Positions 44,345-55,500 of a DNA stretch of 64,000 nt are shown in pieces. The stretch's first letter is position 1, and every line of letters begins with the position of its first letter. A model generated the notes under the pieces. It ran no database searches, had not been told where the DNA came from, and was given only the letters and a program-made list of their open reading frames with translations. The translations under genes were made by a program, and so were the position numbers. Source of the stretch: Hymenopus coronatus (lineage: Eukaryota; Arthropoda; Insecta; Mantodea; Hymenopodidae); assembly GCA_030762935.1 (NCBI GenBank), contig CM060900.1, positions 388,974,132 to 389,038,131 on the forward strand. The letters run 5' to 3'.

Positions 44345-44992
44345 GTATCGTATACCAGATGTTCCAACTGCCCCGATTTGACTTGTGCAGAAAGTGCGGA
44401 ATTGGCTGAGCGACCTTGGTTTTACCTATCTTGCTTATCAGCAAATATGGTGAGTGGGTCGCGCTCATTGAGAGATGTAAAACGAAGGTTACTCTTCGGC
44501 AATTCTCCACTGGTTGGTTTTTAGTTGAAATAGTCCCGTTGAGTTCTGCAGCTTCTTTAACGCACGAAAGGATATCTGCAGATTTTTCTTTTATAGCAGG
44601 GTAAAATCTTTCATAGACACACTGTGTGGGAGTTCAATTTTCACCAACTAAAACTCCTACTGCGTCTCTTGGAACTGCTGGAGGCATTACTTCAAGAGAC
44701 TATGACACCATGGTGTTCATTTTTCCTGTTTTATTACTTCAGTTTGAGTTATCTCTATTTTGATTTGCTATCATTATTTTGTCATACTCATGGTTCTCCT
44801 GTAGAACTTCCTTGATAAATGTTGCAATAACTTTCCAGTTTCTTTCTTTTTTCAGCATGACTCCAACTATGCTTTCCACTGTTAATCTTCCTATTTTATT
44901 TTCCACACACTTCCTTTTTTCTATCCAATTTATACATTTGAATATATTGTGCACAAGTCAAACACTGGGTAGTTGGGCCACCTGGTATTAAA
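44345..44992. mobile_element. MITE M1, split by a LINE insertion
   Basis: The left terminal half 'ccagatgttccaactgcccc', 'gatttgacttgtgcag' and the centre 'gtgagtgggtcgcgctcatt' match 34225-34542. The right half runs to 'aaggatatctgca' at 44580 and resumes at 44950 with 'tgcacaagtcaaacactggg', 'tagttgggccacctgg'. The interruption is the LINE fragment 44581-44949. Confidence 0.8.
44581..44949 (-). pseudogene. 5'-truncated LINE ORF2 end inserted in MITE
   Basis: The minus strand carries about 70 codons, IEKRKCVENKIGRLTVESI, VGVMLKKERNWKVIATFIKE and VLQENHEYDK, to a stop at 44739, then a 3' UTR to 44581. The composition and position resemble the extreme C-terminus of a non-LTR retrotransposon ORF2. 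TGCA on both sides (44577-44580 and 44950-44953) is compatible with a short target duplication. No poly-A tail is evident. I infer a LINE from shape rather than a catalytic motif. Confidence 0.5.
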
Positions 44993-45289
44993 GCATTTCT
45001 GGTGGCTTTGTACTCTAAGTTGCACTTCTAATACTTCAAGAAACCCGTTTTAAATACAAACGAAACATGCGCTGAGTAAAACTTTATTGACCTTTTACTG
45101 ACTGAAAATACATATTTTTTAAATAAACGTGGCCCGAATAAACTTAGAAGCGAGCCAAATGGGGGAGGAGAGGAAAAAATAATCATAATACATTTTGTAA
45201 AACAATAGAGGTTTGGAGACAGAAATCCAAAGCTTTTTTTCCGGCATAAATAAAAAAAAAAAAAAAGATGTCTAATATAATACGTAGCA
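44993..45289. other. nothing recognised
   Basis: A-run at 45252-45266; otherwise no feature. Confidence 0.4.
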
Positions 45290-45645
45290 ATGAAGGAGTC
45301 ATGGGAAGGAGAGACTTGCGTTGATAAGTTACATAACAAACAAAGTGAGGGGATACCGTGGCTAAGAACTGGTACTTGCAGATTAAGAGTGATAGGAACA
45401 AGCATCCTACAGAGTCAGTGTTCCATTTGTGGAGGGAAGGAAAATCTGAGCATAATATATTATTTGAGTGCCAAGGAATGGACTTATGGAGTCAAGAATT
45501 TCTGGAGCAGAAATAAGATAAGCTTGATAGGAGCACAGCATTAAGAGAGATTCTTAGAACGGATGGCAAAGACTTTGATCAGTTTTTAAGTAAAGTTACG
45601 GTAATTCATCTGAAAAATTTGGAAAATCCACAGTATGCACGATAA
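45290..45645 (+). pseudogene. LINE ORF2 C-terminal remnant with zinc-knuckle
   Basis: One frame gives IPWLRTGTCRLRVIGTS and CSICGGKEN. After a 1-nt frame change it continues as EHNILFECQGMDLWSQEF, then stop codons and ALREILRTDGKDFDQFL. Together C-x2-C ... H-x4-C is the cysteine-histidine motif at the ORF2 end of many insect LINEs (Jockey/R1-like groups). The WLR.G...R spacing is shared with 54535-54880, which suggests one family. Upstream endonuclease and reverse transcriptase are absent. Confidence 0.65.
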
Positions 45646-48412
45646 TTATACTATTCAAATTTATATAAGATATTTTATAAAATAATAGTGATATTTGCAT
45701 TACGTATCAACAGGCTAGCTTGTATGTTTATTTACTTATTTATTGTTTTTTTGTCTAAATTTATTTAACTAATAAAAATTAGCCACGTCATGTATTTTCA
45801 AATATATTCATTCACATTTAACATACACGTTTTGCAGCAATTGAGTTAACAAATATATGTCATATAATATCATTTTATGTAACTGTGATTATTAAAGAAA
45901 AATTAATACATTTCTTACACTTCAGAAAGGTTGGGTTTTCATAATTTAATAATTTATTTCCCAAAACTCAGCTTTATTTTCAAATATTAGTATGACCATT
46001 TTATTTTTGAGAAGCATTATAACATTTTGAAACAAACTAGTGAACAATTGCACAGTGTGGAGTATTTTGAGTATGGAAAGTTTTTGGAAAAGGTTTTGCG
46101 AGAAAACAATGTTTAAGCTCAGTTAATTGATTGTTAAAGAGCGCCAAGTCGGAAAAGCAAAAAAGTTCTTAAAGTTTAGACTTCATATTATTTTATTAGA
46201 TAACAAGATTTTTTTTTTCTTTTTTACCATATGAATCACTTTCACTAGAAGTGAAACTGGTTTGTGGTAAGAAAATCAGAGTTAACATAACCGCTGTTGG
46301 CTACTAATTTTTATAGTTGTAGGAAACTATAAAAAATGCGTAGATGTAATTATATGGGCGGATATGACGGACTAAGAGCCCTGCTGAATGCCTGTCGCAC
46401 TTAAGTATATATTAGATTAACACGAATAAATACATTAAAAAGGAATAAAGGTGTCGGTGAGCCAGATAGTTGAAAAATAATAGCAGTCTGCCAAATGCTT
46501 CATAAGACATCTAAACATAGTAAGATGTTTTTATTTGTTTTATTTATTTTTAGTTTTTGGTCTAATTGTTTCAAGCAGAGAGGCAATACAGAGCCCTCGT
46601 TTAGATAAGTGGTCGTATTTAGGGGAACTGATTGACATACACTGAGGTATTTCTAACCAGTTGTGTTCCTCAACCTGTGCCGGCTAATCAACTGACGTGA
46701 AGTCTGTGCTGTACAGAGATTGATACCCTGTGAGACCACCTGTTTCTGTGTTAAAGTAGACTATTGCTGTTATAATGCCAAATGTCTGTATGCTTTAATA
46801 AACAGAATTTTCATGTATGCTTCCTCTGTGACAAACACTTGTAGGGAAGTGAGACGGCGATTAATAACTGACTCATTTTCGTGACCTGCATAAAGAATCG
46901 GCTCGTAATATAGTAAATAGATAGGAAAAGGGAATCGATTCTTGATAAGAAACGCAATTTAAGTACCTTATTTTTACACCAGGAAAACTCGATAACATCG
47001 GAGAAAATTTATAACGAAGCCGAAAGAAATCTATGAGAGAGTTTCCACAAAAATCCAACATTTTAGAAACTTGGATTTGGAATGCCACTAAGGTTTCAAC
47101 ATAAATATTCTATAAGATCGCTATAGTTCAGGAATTGTAAACAAACGATAGTCAATAAAGTCGATTTCTGCAAATTATGCTGGAAAATTTGATGGTCGCT
47201 TTAATGTTCCCCATTTATTTATTTTTACAAATGAGATATGGTTTTATTGGCAATGCAATGAAGAACTAGGGGGAGTTCATTTAAACTATCTTAAAAGGTG
47301 TTACATATACACCTAATTTCTACGTTATCTGTTTCAAAGTTATGAGGTTGCACTGTATATGAAAAGTCTATGTGCTTGAATTTAAGGGCTTAGGAATAAC
47401 CGGCTCCGACACACAGAACGTGCTTGGTGGTACCAGGAAAATACCTGTTACACTGATCATGCGTCCAAATGAAGGCCTTGTATATGCACATTGCCCAAGG
47501 GTTAATTCCAAGTACAAATAGTAAAATTATGCTGAATTTTAGTAAACGTCTTGCTTAAAAGAAATGGTTAATTTTAGTAAATCATCCGTAATATTAATCA
47601 AGATTCGTAACCTTTCACGTACGGTGTCGTAGTTATATGAATGTTTTGGGACTTGCAGCCGTCATCTATTGGACCCCTTTTCCTCCGCATATGTTTCTAC
47701 TACTCCTACAATAGACCTCCATAGCACCAGTAGCGTAGTCAAAGTATTCTGGTAGAGTTGCAAGAACAAGAGTTACCAGAACACATCGACCACATTACTG
47801 CCAGAGAGGTGTCTATCACAGGAGAAGAGGAAACACCTGGAGAGACGGAACACAGGGGATCACACTTATACGGCCGAGAATATCTTAACACATTTTTACC
47901 TAAATTTGACATCTAGAGTTATCAGAGATTGAATTTCTGTAGAAATGGAATTGTAACCCTACCATTCCTTCCATTTATTTGTTCAAGCCATTTATAAATC
48001 CAAACCATATTGAGCGAAGTTACTATTTAAACTGTTACTCCCGTTTAAAAGGGAACATGATGGTTGCTAATTTGGAATACGAGCTACAAATTGTTTTCTA
48101 TTACAGTATGTATGTCTTCGAATATTTTTTTTAATATGAAAGCTTTAAACACAACTAATTTGTGAACTAACGCAAAGATTAACTATTGTATCGAGCGTGC
48201 TTTTGCAGCAGTAAATAAAATAGGCAGAAGGAAATGAAACCACAATAAACAACAGAAACAAGACGCAGTATGCTTTGGATTTCAAGAAATGAAGGAAGCA
48301 ATACAAGATTCCACATGTTGTTAAACAACTCAGTGGCATGTTTACGTGAACACACCGCGTTTGCGATAACGACCTTTACTAATGATGGGCACAATAGAAT
48401 GTTTTCAAGAAT

Positions 48413-48414
<2 letters not shown>
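45646..48414. other. long AT-rich stretch, nothing recognised
   Basis: No exon-like block, ORF with domain, or match to other repeats was seen. Confidence 0.45.

Positions 48415-48474
<60 letters not shown>
48415..48474. repeat. (AT)n microsatellite, about 29 units
   Basis: Uninterrupted AT dinucleotide run. ORFs with Tyr-Ile repeats across it are artefacts. Confidence 0.97.
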
Positions 48475-48475
<1 letters not shown>

Positions 48476-48530
48476 AGTACTTTTAAGAACGGAAGCCTTC
48501 ATTCGAGTATAAGTTCTCGAACACAACTAT

Positions 48531-48772
48531 CACTCATTAAGGTTTTTGCTAATCGAAATCAGCCTGTATTCGTTTGCAAGTTCTTGGATGTTACGTTATC
48601 GTCACTCGAATGATGTTCTCAGTTCTCACCATGGTTCTCAAATACTAGAATCATTCATTAATGCTTTTGTTAATCGAAATCAACCTGTTTCGGTATCCAA
48701 GTTCTAGAATGCTACGTTATCTTTGCCCTAGTGATGTTCTTCAATTCTCATCATGGTTGTTCTCGAATAAAG
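48531..48772 (+). repeat. 121-bp tandem duplication
   Basis: Unit 1 (48531-48651) and unit 2 (48652-48772) share 'cattaa', 'ttttgctaatcgaaatcagc', 'gttctt/agaatg', 'tacgttatc', 'gatgttctcagttctcacca' and 'ggttctcaaatac' in order, with perhaps 20-25% divergence and small indels. It starts about 55 bp after the AT array. Confidence 0.85.
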
Positions 48773-49644
48773 CATTTACTTCAAATAATGGACGAAAAAC
48801 ACGACAACCGTTAGATGCTGACAATTAGGTGCTAGTCTTTACTATTTTCTGAATACGCAGAAAGTATTGAATGACTAAGATAAACGACCAACAAATCCAG
48901 TATAAAAATGCTGTGCTGTGTGTAATCCAGTATTGTTGACACCTACACAAATCACTGCAGCATGTGAGATTGATTGCTTTGGACGCTGTGCTGCAGTGAT
49001 TTTAAAGCTAATCATGGCAGGAAAGTATTTCATTTGAACATAGAAATATAAAGATATCTTTAGGATACTATTAAAGCACAAATGTACTTAATTGTATACA
49101 CTATTTGCTTGTTTACATGCACTATAGACATTGTCAATGAAAAACGTAAATAGTTTTAAACCAAAGGACCTGAATATCCCAAAAATATTTTACAAAATAC
49201 AATTAATTATTCACGAGTCAGAATATTTATTATGTCAGCACAGTCCTGCGCTCTTTCCGGTAAGTGCCCAAGCGTGAATAATCTTTAAGTATGAGCACCA
49301 TCAGGTTTAGGTGAGATCACGCTCTCACGCTAACCATGAACGACTTTATAACCGTTGTAAAAAATAGCGGTGGGTCACATCCCGTCTCTATGAAAGTGTT
49401 TCGCTACGATTGGTACACAAGAAAGGACTAAACAAATTACAACATTATTCGGCATTTTAGAGGAACGGATGAGAGATTATTTGCATATGTTGTTAAACTG
49501 AAAAGCAGCTGCAGCACTTACATATATGAAGCTTTTTTTTCAGTGACATGTAGACAAATTTTAGTTATTACCGTTGGCAAACAAAATAAGCAAATCGATT
49601 TTAAGAAAGTGGTAGTGCAGCATGAAAACAAACGTTTTAAGGTG
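48773..49644. other. nothing recognised
   Basis: No supported feature. Confidence 0.45.
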
Positions 49645-49805
49645 TACGGTTATACTTCAGCAGTTCTGTCATATTTTTGGAGAGCTAAAGTATTCTGACA
49701 ATTCAATGGTCAGAATTATGCTCGGGAGGAGACTCGTTACCTTTGTAGAATATGGGCGGGATTTGGCCAACACCAACATAAACAGCTGTACCATATGGAC
49801 CAGAC
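49645..49805 (+). repeat. dispersed repeat, pair with 7525-7700
   Basis: 'ctgtcatatttttggagag', 'aaagtattctgacaattcaa', 'ggtcagaattatgctc' and 'aacataaacagctgt' mirror the copy at 7525 in order. A 72-codon ORF overlying this has no counterpart there. Confidence 0.55.
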
Positions 49806-50419
49806 GACGTACACATATGCTTTTATTTTTAAACTTCTAGCTGGTAATTTAAATATACCACATTAGTAAGGATAATATTGGCAGTTGTTTGAAGAGAGGA
49901 AGCGGTCCATTGGATATGTTCAATTTAATTTAAGTTTTCTTAAAAATAAATCCAAATTTCCAAAATTTAGATTTTGTGTACGGTGATAAACTCACTTACC
50001 AAACACTTTATTCGGGAAATCACTTTTAATCAAAATGTATAGCAAGATTAAAAAAATTGTTATTACTCCCCAATGCTGTGTACAATTTAAATTATAATAC
50101 CACATACCTCACACGATTGTTTTTATGATATTCATTTAGTAAATGACCTGTTTTAATTTCAGCTACATGACGTATGGATTCAAAGAGAGTTTTTAAGTTC
50201 CATCGCACCATGCTGATGTATATTGTAGCACCTTTATTGTGGTTTCCTATCAGGAAATGAATAATTTGCCAGTTTGCCACTATGTGCGCATGGTGACGAG
50301 GGATGGCTGTATAGGAAGAAATCACGAATTATGTTCGTGAAAAATGGAGCATTTAGCACAGGAACCTTTTCTTTCAAGACGTGAAGTTCTTTTACATGCA
50401 AATAAACATTACAACAGAC
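49806..50419. other. nothing recognised
   Basis: Minus-strand ORFs of 70-77 codons near 50092-50452 have no recognisable domain. Confidence 0.4.
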
Positions 50420-50567
50420 TAACGGCTTAACTTTCCTTTCGCAGGAAGCCATATTAAGGGATTTTACGTTGGAAAAAAGTCCATCGCCCTCCGCCGGTTT
50501 TAAACCTGCAACCTTGGATATTAGAGGTTATCATGGTAACCACTACACCACGGAGGACAACTATAGT
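50420..50567 (-). mobile_element. SINE D, 5' half
   Basis: It retains the head (plus-strand complement 'catggtaaccactacaccac') and 'ccggttttaaacctgcaacc', then 'ggattttacgttggaaaaaa' and 'cgcaggaagccatatt'. The 3' half of the family body is missing. Confidence 0.85.
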
Positions 50568-50654
50568 TTTCAAAGTGTTAGTATACGGTACAAACAAGAA
50601 TATATCTCAGATAAAAGCTTTTAATTTTCTGTTGATAAAAATGTTTTTAAGTTT

Positions 50655-50990
50655 TGTTTAATGTAGTGATTAGACCGCTGGCCTCTCACCAAAGCGGCAT
50701 GGATTCAATAGCAGGGACCACATGTGGGATTTGTGGCGAACAAAGTAGCTCTGGGCGGGTTTTATCTGGATTCACCTGTTGCCTTGGCCATAGGTTCCGC
50801 CATCTGTTCCATAATCACTTTTCCCTTCATTCTCTTCACAGTCACTTTATGCCTTCTTCACTGATACCAGGTGTCGGGCTAATCGCCCATCCTGACTACT
50901 TTCTCTGTGATCCAGAGTTACTCTGCACCTCAAAAGACATCTGATTCCAGACGCTTGCTTGTAAGCCTTGGGGTGTGCGAGGAGAGTAAA
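50655..50990 (+). mobile_element. SINE with A-type head and E-type tail
   Basis: The first half ('agaccgctggcctctcacc', 'tgtgggatttgtggcgaac', 'gctctgggcgggtttta') is SINE A. The second half ('actgataccaggtgtcggg', 'ctaatcgcccatcctgac', 'agacatctgattccagacgc') is the SINE E tail, seen reversed at 43040 and 27440. It shows that A and E share a 5' region and differ by tail. Confidence 0.78.
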
Positions 50991-51164
50991 TGTTGACCGA
51001 AAGTAGAAGTAATTAAATATGTAATAACATTCTATTAATGGTCTCATTAAAATATTTCTGGATATTTTTGTGTTACGGGAATCAAAATCTGATGTAACAA
51101 AATGCAAATCCAATAAAATGTTCAATATCACACTGGGAGCCTTTACAAAATCTAACATAGAGCA

Positions 51165-51300
51165 TTTGAGGAGCTCTGCGACAATCTCTGAGAGACGATA
51201 AACCTCATTGAATGAAACATGCTTTGTCAAGCATCCATCATTCTCCGACGCATCATTACGGAGTTATTCACCCTATTTGAAGTGTATCCGGCAGGAAAGG
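51165..51300 (+). repeat. inverted dispersed repeat, left arm
   Basis: 'ctctgcgacaatctctgag', 'gaatgaaacatgctttgtc', 'aagcatccatcattctccg', 'acgcatcattacgg', 'ttgaagtgtatccgg' recur in reverse orientation at 51835-51985. Confidence 0.7.
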
Positions 51301-51769
51301 TTTGAGCAGTACAGCCAGTACACGTTGACTCTGTCTTTTTTACAACCTCTGAACCAAGTTCCTTACGACTGGTTAGGTATGGTGGTTTTGAGACGTCCAA
51401 TTTAGCTCTGTTATGTTTACAAGCAAATTTGAACCACATGATGTGAGCTTCTGCTTCTGCCGTACTCTACGTATCATGTCACATTGACAAATTCGAGCAA
51501 ACACTCTTGTCTGGGCAATGTCTTCTAGGAAACTGCTCTTCGTATATACAAACAGCTTCTCTGTCCTTTCCAACAGCCTGTCCGTAACATATTATCATGT
51601 CGGTAATCTCAGGAAAACCAAAATTCAGGCATACCCTATAAATGACTGCTACCTGCTGATTAAGTCATGGTACTAGGGTGAGGGTCAAGAAGAAGCCGAC
51701 ATTGTGTGGCACAACATTGTTTCTAAACAAACACTACTTTAAATTGAAAGAATCAAAGTGTTCTGGCCG
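51301..51769. other. spacer between inverted arms, nothing recognised
   Basis: No coding signal between the two arms. Confidence 0.4.
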
Positions 51770-51834
51770 TTTTATAGTGATTAACGCCCGCTTTTACTAC
51801 ATTGGCATCGCAGGCGATTCTGACTGTGCCTCTC
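51770..51834 (-). mobile_element. SINE A tail fragment
   Basis: 'tatagtgattaacgcccgc', 'ttttactacattggcatcgc', 'aggcgat' is the reversed SINE A tail only. Confidence 0.75.
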
Positions 51835-51985
51835 AAATCTATCCTCCCGTATAAACTTCAAGGAATAAATAAATCGGTAACGATGCGTCGGAAGATGGTG
51901 GTTGCTTGACTAAAAACGTTTCATTCTGTGAGATATATCGTTCCTTAAAGATTGTCGCAGAGGTCGTGATACACAGTGTATAACT
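51835..51985 (-). repeat. inverted dispersed repeat, right arm
   Basis: The minus strand reads 'ctctgcgacaatctttaagg', 'gaatgaaacgtttttagtc', 'aagcaaccaccatcttccg', 'acgcatcgttaccg', 'ttgaagtttatacgggagg', paralleling 51165-51300. Identity is roughly 70% by eye. Confidence 0.7.
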
Positions 51986-52159
51986 AATGCCATTGTCTCT
52001 TTCGAAGCGACGAACTCTTATCCAAAACGTTCTCACAAACTTGCCTTCGAGATAAGCAGCTGAACTTTTAGCCTATATTTTCTGAAACCAAAAGACAGAA
52101 GAAACCACCAAAGTAACATCAGCAATTGAAGTTTTGATACATATGGAAGGAATAGGGAG
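51986..52159. other. nothing recognised
   Basis: Short spacer. Confidence 0.35.
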
Positions 52160-52645
52160 ACCTGAACCGAGCCAGGTGGTTCAGAAGTTTCGTTTGGCAC
52201 TGACATTCGGTAGATCGTGGGTTTGATTCCCGCGGCTGACATCTCAGGCCCATGGGTTTTTCAGGAGTTTTCCCGGGTCACTAGAGGAATACTGGGAAGG
52301 TTTCTTCCTTCCCCGAAATTCCTGTCCCTTAATTTCATCTCCTTTAAATCGTAATGGCATCTTTCAGGGCTGTTAACTGTTTGCGAGGACTTCGAGGATG
52401 ACGGCCTTCCGTGGTGGTCAATGCGCTTTGGAAATACAGCTGTCGAGATGGCATTAAAGACATCTGTAGGACTGGTGTCCGGCTCCTAGCGCTACCCGTG
52501 TTCGACATGAAGAGCAGCTTTGAATAAGTTAGGGACCCTCCACGGTGGCTCCTTCCCTGCGTTCCGCTTTCGGCTGCCCATGGATAATATTTCCATTTCA
52601 TTCTATCCTTCTGAGGTCTGACGCAAGGGTAAAATAGAGAAGATA
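52160..52645 (+). mobile_element. SINE C, full-length copy
   Basis: Head 'gagccaggtggttcagaag', box B 'gtgggtttgattccc', 'tcaggagttttcccgggtc', 'attcctgtcccttaatttc', 'tctttcagggctgttaac', 'ctttggaaatacagctgtc', 'ctcctagcgctacccgtg', 'gaggtctgacgcaagg'. The order matches 28955-29460 (opposite strand). It ends in a triplet microsatellite used as tail. Confidence 0.9.
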
Positions 52646-52647
52646 TA

Positions 52648-52703
52648 ATAATAATAATAAGAAGAAGAAGAAGAAGAAGAAGAAGAGGAATTACAAGAAG
52701 AAG
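52648..52703. repeat. (ATA)n(AGA)n microsatellite tail of SINE C
   Basis: ATA units then AGA units directly follow the SINE C end, with one interruption at about 52688. Confidence 0.9.
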
Positions 52704-52862
52704 AAGTTGACTACAAAGTGGTTAACTGAGTCAACAATCTAAAAACGAACTTCCATTCGTTTGGAGGTTATAATGTGCTCAAACTGCCAATGTTGATTAT
52801 TATAATGAAGGAGAAATTTAAATTAAGAGTTACATAATAAACTGGTGTCCACATTATAAGAA

Positions 52863-53102
52863 GTGTGGTCGCGCCATGGCCAGATGGCTAGACCACTTAA
52901 CTCTCACCAGGCGCTCCAGGTTCGCTCCAGGCGAGTTATGTGGGATTTGTGGTCGACAAAGCGATGCTGGGGCAGGTTTTCTCTGGGTTCTCCGGTTTCC
53001 CCCAGCATCGTATTCTACTGTTCGATCTGCATTCCACGTGTCGTCAGTGTCATAGCCTGTGGTGTCTATGTAGCAAAAGCGGGTGTTAAACGATATAAAA
53101 AA
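52863..53102 (+). mobile_element. SINE A, full copy
   Basis: Head 'gtcgcgccatggccagatgg', 'agaccacttaactctcacc', box B region 'caggttcgctccaggcgag', then 'tctctgggttctccggtttc', 'gtgtcatagcctgtggtg', 'agcgggtgttaaacgata' and a short A tail. No clear TSD was found by eye. Confidence 0.88.
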
Positions 53103-54534
53103 GGTCGTAAAACGCAACTTATCTATTACGGCCGAAACAGTACCAATTATTTTTTAGGCTAAAAACCGTTGGTTTTTTCATGAATATTTTTTTCTGATTT
53201 TCTGAATCAATATACTAGATAAAATGAACAACTGACTGTGCCACAATTCCAAAGTACAGTTGCTGAATAAATGAAGCTTAACCTCTTCTACGTGTTTAAT
53301 ACAGGTGCTTGGGGAAAAAATGCAGAGAAACCAACACAGCAAAATTCTGTGTGGAGCAAGAATATGTGGATTGGGGGAACAAGTTACAAATGGCATACGA
53401 CAAGGAAAGTGTGGTCTTTGTCATCGAGAAAGAAGGATGATAAATCTTTCCAAAGAGGTGAACCGGAACAAGCAGGCCACCGGGGGATCGTAACGTGCGA
53501 AACTTCAACTGTTTTCTCTCCGTTATCTATCCCAATGGGACAGGAAGGCTAAAAGTCGCTAAATTGAAAAACAATTGTCCAAAGCGCCACTGGAATATGA
53601 AATGAACGTTCCAGAAATATGTATCAGCCTCCCTCCGGGTCGGTTTCTACATATGTCTGCAAGATATTCCCTTAATACTGGAGACGTATCAAATAGCTTT
53701 CGTTAAGGTCCGTTACTTCAGAACTTACTTTAACACTTCCATTTTGAAAATAATATACTGTCAGATTGGTACGCCATGGCTTGCTTTGAGGCTTTATAAC
53801 TGTAGGATTAGAGACTTTTTAAATTTCTAAGGATTTCATTTTGATAATTTTTTTATATATTTACGGGCTTTGCATTATTTTGTTAGTGGGTTACACATAA
53901 TAATATAGCACATTGTACAGTCATGAATGGAACACAGAGTTTGTAAAACACAAAGTGATTGGACAAATTTCTGAAACACATAGGCTATTGACCCGGGTAC
54001 CAGATATGGCAGTAAAAACAATAGAAACGAATATGACAAAATGGTCAGGTCTTCATTACAATATGGAAGTTAGATGTGGGGATAGGAAGCAGTCGATAAT
54101 GTACATAAAATACAATGTAGTTTCTGGAAACGTACTTTAGGTTTGGGGAGGGGCACTTCTAACCACGGTGTTATTTGTGAGGTAGGACACCTGGGAAGAT
54201 ACTCTATTTGCTAAAATAAGTGTAGTTAGGTATTGACTCCGAATACTTAAAAGTGACTAAACAACTCTGAGAGCAATATGCTATCAGCATTAAATGAATA
54301 ACATAGGGTATCCAAAATACTGGGCGGTGGGGCCACAACGGTGATTATGTAAAATTAGCTTAAACAATATCTAGCAAAAAATGAAAATAAATGTAACGTC
54401 GTGAAAAAGCTAAGAAAACGATTATGCGATATGAACAGGCAGGAAACAGAATTTGAATGTAGAAAAATGTCGTTAATGGGGCCACAACATGAAATAAAAT
54501 TTGGCTAGGGTAAAGAGACATACACTTTAGAATT
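53103..54534. other. no supported gene; possible LINE fragment near 53300-53450
   Basis: One frame near 53330-53440 reads CGARICGLGEQVT and GKCGLCHRERR, vaguely like the pre-knuckle part of LINE ORF2, but no His-x4-Cys follows. I leave it uncalled. The remainder shows nothing. Confidence 0.3.
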
Positions 54535-54880
54535 GGATATGAAACAATGTACGGGAATAGCATGGCTTAGGTTGGGAGGGTGGAAAGCTCGTAAGGTAGC
54601 TGATGATGCTAATAGGATGATTTGTCCATTTACGGGGATCAGGAAGACTGGACGCATATTTTGGCAGATTGCATGCAGATGGAGGATGTTAGGAAACAAT
54701 TATTGCCGAAAGTATTATTAGCTTCAAAAAGACGGGAGACAGTATACTTGGACTTGTTTCTTCTAAACAGCCAAAGCTGGTCAACCTTGGGCACATACCT
54801 AATGGAAGTACATGTACTAAGAGATATCTGTCTAAATATTCTAAGACATACTTGGTATATGAGTAATCTATGTGTGTGAA
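54535..54880 (+). pseudogene. LINE ORF2 C-terminal remnant
   Basis: Frame 1 gives GIAWLRLGGWKARKVADDAN and RMICP. After a frameshift near 54625 it continues IYGDQEDWTHILADCMQ, then RKQLLPKVLLASKRRET and LMEVHVLRDICLNIL to a stop at 54877-54879. The C-P-(I-Y)-x ... H-I-L-x2-C pattern is a cysteine-histidine knuckle with the second Cys changed to Tyr. The layout is as at 45290-45645, likely the same LINE family. Upstream domains are missing. Confidence 0.65.
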
Positions 54881-54984
54881 TGCGTGGGTGTGGTTGTGAG
54901 TGTGTGTATGGGTGATATATACCATTCTCCATCCTCATCTCAGATCTTTTGCTTTATCTAATTCTTTCGCTCCATGTCCATGTT

Positions 54985-55017
<33 letters not shown>

Positions 55018-55364
55018 TTCTCTCAGTTTTTATCGTGATCCCCTCACGCTTTCTCAACGTCTCTTCCAAATTCTCACTCCTCTCCATTACACACATCCTC
55101 TTGTCCGTATCTGTAAAGATTACCTTATTTGAAATCTGATAGCTTAACCACCTTTTCTTGAGTGCTAATTAAATTTGCAAACAATTTATCGGTGATGTAA
55201 CTTTTGATTTCTTCCTTACGCTTATAATGCAATTGTAAGTAAACTGTTCCTGAAGGTAAGAAAATATGTACAGAGTTACAGCTTCCAAAATATTGTATGA
55301 CGTTATAAATATTCGTCCTTTTAAAATTTATAAACAACAAGAGTTTTAAGAAGCCTTATGCTTT
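54881..55364. other. no gene; (TC)n at 54987-55024
   Basis: A TC/CTCT tract is followed by pyrimidine-rich sequence to about 55100. The tract probably underlies the open frame at 54900-55139, which I do not call. Confidence 0.6.
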
Positions 55365-55500
55365 CCGTGTGAGATGCTTTGTACTTAGCATTAGCAATCA
55401 TTATATCCTAGATTCGATTCCTTTTGAACCGATCATTGAACTTGGGGGTTTTCGTGGATATCCAGTGTCTGTAGGCAAATGTCGTTATGGATTATACACT
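55365..55500 (+). repeat. weak tRNA-like SINE candidate
   Basis: It contains a box B-like 'agattcgattcc' and a downstream 'gggggttttcgtgg' reminiscent of SINE C ('catgggtttttcaggag'). No second diagnostic block, so low confidence. Confidence 0.3.

Noticed and set aside
53305..53493. Possible LINE zinc-knuckle (CGLCHRE)
   Set aside because: Only C-x2-C is present; the His and last Cys do not follow in any frame that I can trace.
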